Positions 47,724 to 59,700 of a stretch of 64,000 nucleotides of DNA are shown piece after piece. A program made the position numbers and the translations under genes. Source of the DNA: Chamaea fasciata (lineage: Eukaryota > Chordata > Aves > Passeriformes > Sylviidae). The stretch is from NCBI GenBank assembly GCA_029207755.1, contig JARCOQ010000005.1, positions 55,923,449-55,987,448 of the forward strand. Direction: 5' to 3'. The notes under the pieces are model-generated. The model had not been told where the DNA came from, did not search any database, and saw only the letters and a list, made by a program, of their open reading frames with translations. How positions within the stretch are numbered: the stretch's first letter is position 1; every line of letters starts with the position of its first letter.

Positions 47724-50152
47724 CTGCTCAACATGGCAATTTCTTTTGAATTACTTGTTCTGAGTTGGAACATCAGATTTAATTTCTGCTGGAAGCACGG
47801 ATATTTGAAGAAAATGGGAATGAACCTCTGCCTGTTGACAGCCTGTGAAGAGACTATTACATAAATTCATGACAGTGGAGAGCCACTTAGAAAAACAAAA
47901 AAAAGCTAGAAAATTAGAGTAAAAGAAAGGATAAAACCAAAAAGAAATAATATATATGGGTCCAGCCATATCTATGTTTCAACAGTAAGATATAGATAAA
48001 TAGCATGGATGGTCAGAAAAGGGACTTTGTATAAACCAATCACATGTACAAGAAAGCATACTCTGTATTTTAAAATTCCTTACTCCAGATTCTATTCTGG
48101 CATACTTTTACTTCAGACAAAAATCTGTCTTTTAAGAAAAGAGAACTCATTCCTTATTCTGCTCTGAATCTGATTGCTGCCCTAAACTGGAATTTTGTAT
48201 CTTTAGAAACTGTAGAGCCAGCAGGAAGGAAACAGTTTGGTTCAATATGCTAAAGCTAAAACAGTTTCCAAAGCCTGGCAGGCATTAAACAATTTGCTCA
48301 AGTTTAAACAAAGCAAAAATTTATATGGGTATATTATTTTAACTAATATTGACAACATAGTTTATTTCTTTGACTTACTTTGGTGAGAACATATTAGAAG
48401 ATAGTTAAAATATTCTCTTTTAACTATTTCCATCTAGAAAACATAGCACCTGAGAACAGCAAGTCCTTATAGTCATTTTCAGCACCTGTAGAATACTTTT
48501 TAGCTTATCTTCTGCTTTTTAGAAATCCATGACTACCTCCATTCCCAATATTATATAGGTTGATAACTTGTGTTAAATTTAAAAAATTAAAAAGACTAAA
48601 AACCTGGTTTTGTGAAACATTAATTAGCAAACAAAAAAGTAAGTTTAAAAATTCATCCATACAAGTCACAAAACCAGTCAAGTCGTCATAATGCAAAAGT
48701 AGGGCTGCAAAAAAACTCTGCTTAAACTGTAATTTTCAAGCTCCAGACAAAGTAAAGCTATGAAAGCTACCTGAATTTTTTTTTTTTGCAGTGGCACTAT
48801 ATTTTGATGTTTCTCCATTTAGAAACAGGATAACATAGTGCTAAATGGTCCTGACCCTGCAGCAATAAAGAATACCTGACATCAGAACTATTTCCATGAA
48901 TTTCTAAAGGTATTCATAATCTAGCCTAAATAAAAATAACTCTGCACAAAGATTCTGGAAAATAAAACTGACTTTGTTTTTAAACCACAAGAGAAAATCA
49001 TTCCAGTATAGGATATGGAGGAAGGAAAAATTGGTGTGGAAAATTAAAATCAATTTGATGACTTGGACAGCTATGCAGGAAATTTTTACTCTTACCAATC
49101 AAAAAAAAACAAACCCCAACCAACTAACAATATTGTTGTCACTAGCATATTAACGTTTACACTTTGGCTGGACCCTGCAAAATGCCCTTTTTCCAGAATC
49201 AAGTAAAAGTATTCCCCTTTCCGCCTTCATCCCCGTCCCTCAGAAGTTAAATATTTAATTTTATATTACAGAAAAATACAAATTTTAAATCAAAATTATT
49301 TACAATAATTCAGAATTGGCATTTGCTATCAGCTCTGTATGAAGCCTGACACAAATGATCATTCTGATACCAGTAAGCTACTTAAATGCTTACATATATG
49401 GACCACTTAAGACTTAATTTGCTGTCTCGCCCAGCTTTGAAAGCAACACGTTCTCCTGCTTTCATGACTCTTCAGTAAAATGTGTTTAAAATACAATAAC
49501 AACACTTGAACGCTTCTTCCATGCTACATTAAGTAAAATGCCAAATCTTATGATTGCAATGTGTATCTTATGAGTTATTTGAGAGCAACTGTTCTGAAGA
49601 AACATTTATCTAACTGATGTCCCCATTCCTCGAAAGATATATTGGGTCTTCCTCCTTTGTACCAACTCTTAAACAACTTGTACAAATACAATTTCAGGGA
49701 GTCTTTTTACAGAAGAAAATCATCACAGACAGATCATCAGGAGGAAAATATGTACTCAGATTTGGAGGAAAGAGGTGCAGTTTAAAACAAGTTAGCTACT
49801 GGACTGACGTAAGAAAATTCTTGTCTTTAGCAGTCTCTTCTAGTCCATTAAATAAATAAATCTGATATTAAAAAGGACAGGTCAAAAAATAATCAAGCTG
49901 GCAGAGAATAAGCAACTTGCAAGTCAACAGAAGCCCAGCCAATAGCTTACAAAAAGCAGGAAACAAAAAAGATTCCTTATGCCTTAATTTAAAAAATAAT
50001 TAATAATGCATCTCACCCCTATTTAAGACTATAACCTGAATATCAAATTTAGGAGTCCAGACTAATCACAATTAATGTGGCTCTCCACTGCACCAAACAC
50101 ACATTATCAAAACAATTTAAAACTTTCACATTATTAAATCTAAATTAATAAA

Positions 50153-50162
50153 CCCCCCCCCC
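50153..50162. repeat. Poly(C) run
   Basis: Ten C on the plus strand, a G run in the presumed KDM7A 3' UTR. Confidence 0.85.
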
Positions 50163-50422
50163 GAAAAAGTCTTCCAAATAAATAGTTTCTTAAATGAATT
50201 TTAAAGTTGTGAAAAATCTATCAGAAATAAATTATTGATAAACCACCTTCATCATCTTCCCCTCATTAATTTAGGTCAGAAACTACCAGCAACAAATGAT
50301 ATTCAAGCCCTGATGAGAGACTATTTCTCACAGTCCATGTCTCTCTGAAGATTTCCCCGTTCCCGTATGGTTATTGCTGAGCAGGTGTGGCACAGTGAAA
50401 ATGCAGCATTGGGTTGGGTTTT

Positions 50423-50479
50423 TTTTGTGTGTGTTTTGCTTCTTTTTTTCTCTTTTTTTTTTTTTTTTTTCTTTCTTTC
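50423..50479. repeat. T/C-rich tract
   Basis: Pyrimidine-rich tract on the plus strand, purine-rich in the transcript, starting about 130 nt after the KDM7A stop codon. Confidence 0.85.
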
Positions 50480-50611
50480 GTTCATCAGGCAGTGTTTTCT
50501 ATGGTACATGCAAGTCTGCTTCAAGCAGAGGAATAACAGCAGCTCCAGGCTCTGTTGCCCTCAATACTGGTCTGTGTAGGAAAGACAGCAGTAGTAGAAG
50601 TAGCAGCTACG

Positions 50612-50706
50612 TTAAACAAAGAAGCGTGCATGGCCATTCCGGTTCAGCTTCAGGATCTTCCCAAGGCGCTGTTTAGCAGTTGCCATTCCTTTCTTTGGAC
50701 GTTTGC
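50612..50706 (-). CDS. KDM7A: KDM7A last coding exon with stop
   Basis: It encodes [20 protein letters not shown] then [11 protein letters not shown] and TAA (50614-50612). The basic tail is identical to human and is the C-terminal signature of the KDM7 group. The acceptor is TTTTTCAG. Confidence 0.97.
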
Positions 50707-53700
50707 CTGAAAAACCCAAGCAAGGAATTCAGTCAGGAATTTCAGAATGAATTTTGGTCATTCTAGAACAATGGTGAAACCCAGCTTTCAAGCTGAAGCA
50801 GGCAAAATTTTCACCTGAATCAGCTTGAAAAACAAATGGGGAACCAGAATAGTTAAAAACACACCCCCAAGAACTGTATTCCCTGAACTCTAGCTAGGAT
50901 TATCATAAATAAAGTGAGTATATTATTTACAAATATTTCCAGTCTATGAAGGACAGTGAGTGTAGTAGGGGAGAATTTAAACTGAGCTTCCTGAATTTTA
51001 TTCAATTCCCTTGATTATTTATTCTGTTGAGTAAATCACAGAATATAAACCGGAAACTAAAACCCACATAGTATGCTCAGCAGACTATGCAAATCTGATT
51101 CAGGCCAGTTAGATCTCTCTTAATTCCACATCCCCACACTCTGTGCCAAAATTTGAGTGTCCACAGCATGCTCACTGTGTTTTTTCCTCAAGGTCTAACC
51201 CTGTCCTTTACCTAGTTTCTGCATTTAGTCTTTTACTTCCCTCCCCCAGCCCACTTTGGCAAGGGGATGGAGATAAGCCTTTACCTTTAGTTGCCTGGTT
51301 GCTGATGGGGGGTGGATTTGATGCTGGCCTCTTTGTTGGGTGCAGTGGCACAGACAAGGACGTTTCACCATAAGGCCTGTCAGGGCTAAGGCTGCCATCA
51401 CTCAGCTGACATTCTGCTTGCATCAGGCTGGAGTCTCGCGTGTATTTGCCATGCTGAAAACTCAAGCTGTTGCTGTGGACTATGCTTCTACTTTCCTGAA
51501 CCTTAAGACTGCCTTCTGATGCACCCTCCTTCTTGATATATTTTTGAGTTTTATTTGCATCCTAGTATGGAAATGAGAAGAAAAGATGTACAAGTTAGTA
51601 GCTTCTGGCTACAGATTCACTCCAATTTTTCCAATTATACTACTGTGTCTTTGAAACAGGTATTTCAGTTCCACCACTATCTGGCCATTTTATGATCCAC
51701 GACTTCTTTTAGAACAGATACCTCTTAAAGATAACACACAACATAGTCTCTGTGCAAGCTTTTCCACATGCACCTAAGGGCAATGTTACAGTTTAAATAA
51801 ACATACTAATGTACTCAATTCCCCTACTTCTTGTTTTCAGTTTGCAGTGCCCAAAACAAATGCAATTGTTCTTGATTGAACCAGCCACTATAACAAGCTG
51901 TACCATAATCACTGACTACTTTAACAGGTAATTTGTTTCCAATATTCAGCTGATGAAAGAATAAATCCTAAATTGGGAATTACAGACTAAAGGAGTACCA
52001 TGTAGTCAGATATTCTTGCAAAACGAACACTACAAAGCATGCAGTTAAAAACAGTGCTATTTAATGGCTGTCATTTTGCAACTTTAGTTGTTCTAGTTAG
52101 TTAATTATTCTAATACTTCTAATACAGACAAGTTCAGAAATATTAAAAAAGTTCACAGTGCAGAAAAGCTCAGAGTGTAAGACACACAACCTTTCATTCC
52201 TTGCTGGATTCCATCTGGACATTAGAAAACCAAAATATTGCCACCTGCTAGCTGTTGAAAGCTATCAGTTTAGCAGTACCAATTTCTTAAGCAAGTATTG
52301 TTACTATGCATATAATCAACAAGTTTTACTTGTTCTGATGTTCTGCTTGGGAATAACAATGAATAAACACTAGAGTGCTTCCCCAGTTAGAATGAATATA
52401 AATTCACACATTTTTAATGCAGTATTTTTTATTCTTCAAGATACTGCTCTGAATACCTTAATATTAAGCACTTCGGGAGAAAAGAATTTGAGAGGAAAAA
52501 CCCCAAAACTACAACAGTGAAAAAATGCATGACAAAAATAACCCAGTTACCAGAACCAGAAGTATCTGTCAGATACACAGTGTGTAAAGACCTGTCCACC
52601 ATGCCTTCTGTACTAACAATTTCATGATCTCTTCTCCTATAAAAATGTGTTCAATATGTTCTAAGTATTACTTTACCTGAGGGGTAATCCTTGAAGCTTC
52701 ATTCAGGTGTCTAGTCCATGCTGAAGTTCCCAAGTCTCCTTCCTCTTCCTTCACAGACCCACCTAAAGGGAAGTTCAAAAAGCTTAAATTTTAATACTTT
52801 CAATCTAGCCATAACTTTTCCATTCTTGTAAGGATGCCACAAAACTTTTAGAGGGAAATAATTACAAGGGGTATTCTGATGACAAGCTAAGTTTGCCCCA
52901 GCTTTCAGAAGTAGTATTTACTTTTTATAGAAAAAAACAATAAAGCAAAACCACAGAATACACCTTTTAAAATGTCAGTCTGATTTATTTGAAAGCTACT
53001 AATCTAATAACTACAAATCTAAAAATGTAACTTTAAGTGATTACTCTGAGCGCTGTGTCCAAAGGCAGGGAGCTGCAGTGGCCTTAGCTGAGATACCTAC
53101 CACATTCTATGGTTTTGTGGCTCTGAGATGGTTGTCTGTCTTTATGCCGACTCCTGGGGTAGCTTCTGTCTTCCTGAAGAGAGGTTCTTTTATTTGTGCA
53201 GTCTGTGCTTTGAGTATGACCTGGTAAACATGTAGTATAGTGCAATCCTGCCATAGAAAGCATGCCCTGAATAGCTTCTTCTTCTGTACTTGTCGAGGTA
53301 GGACATTCCCTAGGAAAATCAAGGGAGAAGCAAGCAGTTCAAAACAGGTTTTTACATTGCTATGAAGTAGAACCATAAATACATGCTAAAAGGTCTAACA
53401 GTTTATAAAAAGTGCCCACAATGTGCTTACTTTTTACTGGGAGTTTCATTTCTGGATGGCTTCTGGGTATTTTGACAAAGGTCTCTTGTGACCTTAGATT
53501 CCTCTTTGAAATTTGATGTTACTTCCTGCTTCTCTTCATCACCTGAGCTTTCTGACTCCTCTGTGGAGGAATCCTTCTGCTGAAACAAGAGGAAACAGTA
53601 TGCAGAATCCACCAGACCTCCTAAGTGGAGACTCTACCTTAGTTTATGCTAAATGAAGAATTCAAAAGCTTGGAGGTCCAACTTTCTTTATACTCAGAGT

Positions 53701-56700
53701 ATCCAGAATGCAGGTAATCTGAATATAACAGCTGAGATGCTAGATGTTCAAATTTTGTAATACTAGTAAGCACATGTTCCACAGAAAGCACCTCCATTTT
53801 TAACAAAGCACCACACATATTACACCATATGCCAATCACTGCCTTCTCCTTAATGAGAGCATTAATTATTCTTATCTTCAATATTCAAAGTACAGGGGGA
53901 AAAAAACCCAGAAGTATGGTTCCAAACAGCAGAGAGAATTGATGCCTATTATATATAACAGGACACATTCTGCCCCAGAAAACTGCTTCTGGTTCCTGCT
54001 CTCACAAAATATAACTTTCAACAGCACCATCTCTGATGAATGACAGATGCTCTCAGGTAAATCCAGAAGACAGCAGGAACAGAGACACAACAGCTGTTGC
54101 CTCTCTTACAGAGGCACAGCCTCATTTCATGAATGAAAGAGCTTTTCAGCTCCTGCTGAGATTACAGCTTGTATGGGCAGGAGCTTCTCAAAGGTGGAGC
54201 AACCATATGTGACTCAATATGCCTTTACAGGAAGCAAGGGCTGCAGTACATATGTTCCATCTTGGTAATTCAGACTAATCTATTTTCAACAAGTACAGAG
54301 AACATCACTTTTTTTTTTTTTTTTCAAGCCAGGGAATATATGTGACACTCAGAGGTTTTGAAAACAGAAGATCAGAACATGGAGGAATCATAACCCTTAA
54401 AGACCGACACACCATTTTTTCCCATCATCAAAAACAGAACTGGAATGAAGTACATTTTATCACCAAGAGGTATTTTTATACAATAGTTTCATTCACATGA
54501 GCAGCTTCCTAATCTTTGACCCTTAGAAAGTGACACAAATGGGCAATTAAATTATAACTGTGATTCAGTGTTAGTAATAAAGGTATTATTTTGTTAAGAT
54601 CCTCTTCAGTACAATATAAAAACATTTAAAGGATTTACAGGTGCTAGTGAGAGAATTAATTTTGGATATGTCATTACAAAACACAAATTTCAACATGCAG
54701 AAAAGTTATTCCATTAGATACTGTTAGAAATTTAAAAGGAGGAGAATATGGAAAGAACTAAGAAAATATAGCATAAATATAAAACATTGACTCATTTACA
54801 AAGTCATACAAAACTGGCTATATTCTCCTGTGAAGACGAAATATATCACTTCTGAGTAACCACTGATTCTGTCTTCGAAAAAGAAACCTTCTGAGCCAAA
54901 GTTCCTGGCAATGCAGTTTAGGAAACCAGAAGAAACCACACCATGAAGGTTCCTATTACTTACTCCAACATCTAGATTAGGTAATGATGAAAGATAGCAA
55001 GTATAAAAAAAAAATCCCTCGACCATCATGATGAAAAAAGTAGGAATTTGAAGACTTCTTATGAAGTCTGACAACTGAAAGAAAGACCAAGGCATTAGCC
55101 TTCCAGAAGCATGAAACAAAAATGTGAGGTAATCACTTCACCTAACTGCTAACCAATAAAAATTTAAATTAGTGAGTACAAACCCAATTTGCAAATGAAA
55201 AAAGAATTGATTCATAGACACATACACACATTTCTAAATTTTAGAATTCGTATTAAAAAATACATTTGTAAATATCTATACATATGTGTGCATTCATACT
55301 TTATTTAATTCTGCAGAAATCACCACAACCTGGACCCCCAAATGGAAGATTCCCATGTATTTCCAATAGTCTAAAATCCCTGAATAGAATTTAGCCACTT
55401 CAGGTTGTTTATAAAACTGAATACCTGTAAGACTGTTTCTTATTAACCATACTCTAAAATGAAACTGTGTGGTATATGCTCATAATTCAAATGATGAAAT
55501 TTAGACTTGTTATTAAAGAAATAAATAAAGCAATTAGGATCTGAATTTTCTCAGACTTTGTTTGCTCCAGAGCAGTGCTCATCCTCCGCCAACCCTACCT
55601 CAATGATATAGAAGATAAAAATTTGGCAAGATAGCTTATCTTGTCTTTTTTCTCAACGCTAAAATAAATGAAGAATGAAGCAGCACATTGTTTCAGATAT
55701 TAATCTGAACAAGAATTAAATACTTTGTTATTACTGCTTTAACACAAACTTTGACCAGATAAATCTGAAGTACATGAGCAAAATTACACTTAATTGCCTC
55801 ATTAATTTCTGAGACTTTTTTCTAGATATACCTGTGTAGTGCAATCAGGCTCAGATTCTTCTGAATCAGAAATATCAGAGTACTCTGAGGATCCATTCCT
55901 GAGTTCTGATTTCACACTTTCAAAGAACACTGCAGAGAGAAGAATTAAAATATAAGGCACAACATTTACTACGCTAATATTTAACAATTATTTTTGAAAC
56001 AAAACCCAAGAAACACATATTTCATTTTTAACAGTCTGTAAACAAAGGCAAATGCACACACTGATCTGGTTCACAGGTTTACTCAGGATGACAATGAGCA
56101 GTCTACTGCTGACTAATGGACTCCTCAAGCAATTGAGCAGATGAAGACAGGAAGAGAAATCAGGTGCAGCAGGAGTTTGTATTTCTTCCTTCCCACAGAG
56201 CACCCACTCCAGAGATGGCACCTTGGGCAGCTTCTGCTTTTTTGTACAGGCTGGAGTCAGAGCAGTTCTCACCAGCACGTACCCTTAAAAGACTGCCTTT
56301 GTCCCAAAGAACCACAAGCAGGAAACACATTTCTAAGTGTTTGGATTCCAAGGCTCAGGGCCAGTGAGCTGCATGCCTACCTGTGTCAAGGCTGCTGGCA
56401 AAAATCTCAACTAAGTACAAATTCATTAAAGATGACAATGTGAAGTTCAGGTAGCCCAAGTTTTTTGGAGAAATGCGAAATGGGTAAAAAATGGTGACTG
56501 TGAGTCAAGAAAATAGGGTCTAATGAAAGAAACTTCACTTTTAAAGTATTTATAGTTTCATACAAAACACTGCTGAAAGCAAAGCTGCACAAATCAGAAA
56601 TTAACTCTAGAATGAAGTCAAGTAAAATTGAAACGTTGGTTTGTTTTCATCACAGTTTTATATGAAACCACAAAGAAGAATATAATTCTTCCTAACTATA

Positions 56701-59700
56701 ATTATACAAGAAAAAAGGATGTACCTGTAACTATGTATACACTACAATTCTAATTGAGGTTTGCTCCTATTGAAGACTCTGGCGAAGATCACAGTTAGGC
56801 ATCAAATATATTTCAAGGGGTATTATTGATTTCTAAATGCTGCACAGTAATAATTACTTTTAGAGTCAGAAGAAAGCTAACATGAGACTTGTCAACAGAA
56901 AGTGAGTAAATTGAACAGCTGGGACCAAAAACTAGAGAAGACAAACTAAATTTAATATAGTGTTGGAAAGAACCATGAGGAATATCCAAGCACATTAAAT
57001 GAGCAACACCACCATATAGGAAATTAAGTTATATAAAGTAATGCTCAACATATAACAATAAAATTAATATTTTTAATTGCTGCAGCTCATAACAACCCAA
57101 GGGATTTCTGACGATAACTCATACATTAGGCTCATTCCAAAAAGGCAATTAAGATTCTAGGATAAGCAACAGCATGAATACAGAAAACATTATCTTAGAG
57201 ATCAAAAGAATTTTCCTTTAGACTACTGTCTTTTCCAAGAAAGTATCTGTCTCTGTATACCTCCAGTGACAAGGAGGAATATTCCCAAAATTGGGTGAAT
57301 GAGAGTAGTCACTATCTGTGAAATCAGGCTAAGACACTATGAATTAAAAAAAAATCTCAAACCACCTTCCCTTCATCCACATGAAGTATCTTGGGCTAGT
57401 TAAGGACAGCACCTTGACCTTTGTCCCTTTACTAACACTGGGTCACCATTTAAAACCAGGATCTTGGCATGACACACAAAGCTAGATAGAGCTTGATCTG
57501 TTTAAAGGCAGCTGTCTGTGGACATTCCTCTTGGCCTCAATCCCAGTAAGAACAATAGAAGTTGGCAGCTGTTATAGGAACAGGTAGTTCCTCTTATGGA
57601 ATTCTCTGCTGACAATGCCTTTCCCCTCTCTCTCCAGGGTCTCAGTTAAGGTAAAATAATCAAACATAAGTAACAGAGAAGTCTGAAGATGCTCAATATT
57701 CAATTAAAAGTATCAGCAATAGTCCTGAGCACTCAATTTTTGGAAGAACAATCTCAACACTCACTTCTAGCTTCAAATACATTTAATATATTTGAATACT
57801 CACTGTCATATTCATTCTGTACCAAGTAAGAGCAATAATTTTAAAGAAAAGTTACTATTTATCTGTATAATTTAATCTTTGATTCATGTGCAAAATTTAG
57901 TTTGGTTTACTTAGTTAATTTTGGAAGGGGAAAACCACTACAGTAACCCTTCACTCAAGCTGTTTGCCCTGTTTCAAGAATACCCAAGAGAGACTTCTTT
58001 CATGTACAGGTTCTTTAATACTGTCCTCTGTGTCATCTGGAAGCACAGCCAACAGGGATTGTAGTATACTTTGTTAATGAAAATAAATAAATATTTTACT
58101 TGGGCTGACAGCAGAGCCAAATGTTATGGACTGTTGTGCAGGAAACTCAGGGAACTGTAAGTCTCCAGAGAAGTCTTATCTTTTAAGTGCTGACTTCTGT
58201 TTCCTAGTACACACCTTCTGAGCCCTTTTAAGCTCTACTGTGAAAGGATGTGACTTGTAATTAAGAGAGCTGAACAGCTATGTCAAGGTAATTCTATCTG
58301 CACATAGATAGTGCTATTAAAATAGGCATTGGCAACAGGCATTCAATATTGATACTTTGTTAATACACTGCTGAACACTTGGCAGGAGGGCTTGAGGCTA
58401 CCAAAAGACCAAAAAAGAGTAGTTCCTAGTGAAGGGTTGCTTAGAGCACTGGAAAGTGGAGTTCAAGTGTTTTACAGATTACCTAAATTCTTTCCTAACC
58501 TTGCAGATTTCAAAGGTTGAATGTATAAGGTTTTATTAATTTTAAATTATGTCTTACCACTTGTAGGGAATAAAGCAATTCATTAATAAAACATACATAA
58601 TTGTATGATCAACTACAAAATTGGCAAATTGAACAGGAAAAGTAAAATATAAGAGATTTAAAATTAGCTACCTATTATGATCTTTTATTCTCTACAGTGA
58701 AATGATGTGATGAGCTTTTCACAATGAGGCATATTTTGGTTTAAAAAAAAAAATTTAATCAGAATTCTTACATTGTGAAGCAGACCTAGAGTAACAAATA
58801 CTCATCCAGAACACCAATTAAATCTCCACTGTGAAAAACGCTGTCCATAGCATTCAAGACAGCAGTAACATAAAAAGGTGACACTTACTTTTCATCATTA
58901 TCCCATTAGCTTCTCCACTAGATAGGTATTTATGACATGTTTTGCATACTTCTAATACTACTCCTCTGATTTATTTCTTTATCCTCTTTATATTTAGTCT
59001 GACTGAAATACCACAAACGGTAGTTAGGCCCTCATTGAGACCATCAAAATGTTCAACTGATAGGACTTGGAGACAATCTTACTGTTCAGTGGTTTCTGGG
59101 CATCTGCATTTGCTTCTCCTTCAAATCCTGAGGGCTGGTCTTCTACCTTAACAGCTGTCTTTTTCGACCTTGTCCTGTCATCTTCATCTTCACTGTCCGC
59201 TGTGTAAAGACTTCGATCTGTAAATGGACGTCTCTCATCTCTTCTCACAGGAAGAAAAAATAAGTCAGTTTTTACTCTTAAAAACCTGAAGCAACTCTTT
59301 TCCTTTCACTATTTACAACACACTCTCAGGATAAAACAGTAATATCCTCTTTATGCTCATCTCCTAATTCTGAATTGTGGGTATTCCTGTTTACTTCCTA
59401 TGCAATTGTCACAGCCTTAAAGATACAAAGTTTAACAGCAGAGTACTTTTAATGAGGGGCACTCTTACAGATGGATACAAAACAACTTTTTCTACTTTGA
59501 AGCACTCCCTTCAGTACCGACCCCACTGAGCAAATCAATGAAATGCTGTAACAAAGGAACATGCAAAGAATCCCTTCCTTTCACTCCCTAACTGTGGCTC
59601 CACTAGGGGACAGCAGACACAGACATTCCTTCTGCATCCCTAATGTGACTCTTACTGGTAAGAGCTTAAGAGCTTTACAAATAGAAGTATTAAGAATTAG

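Larger units (their letters stand above)
43256..50611 (-). other. KDM7A: Probable KDM7A 3' UTR, extent uncertain
   Basis: Below the stop the sequence is AT-rich, without recognisable coding exons, and rich in ATTTA pentamers and U-rich runs. Human KDM7A is remembered as having a 3' UTR of several kb, so a long UTR is expected. Minus-strand AATAAA signals occur at 48361-48366, 46466-46475 (two overlapping) and 43256-43261. The last would give about 7.3 kb. The end chosen is the furthest plausible one. Confidence 0.35.
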
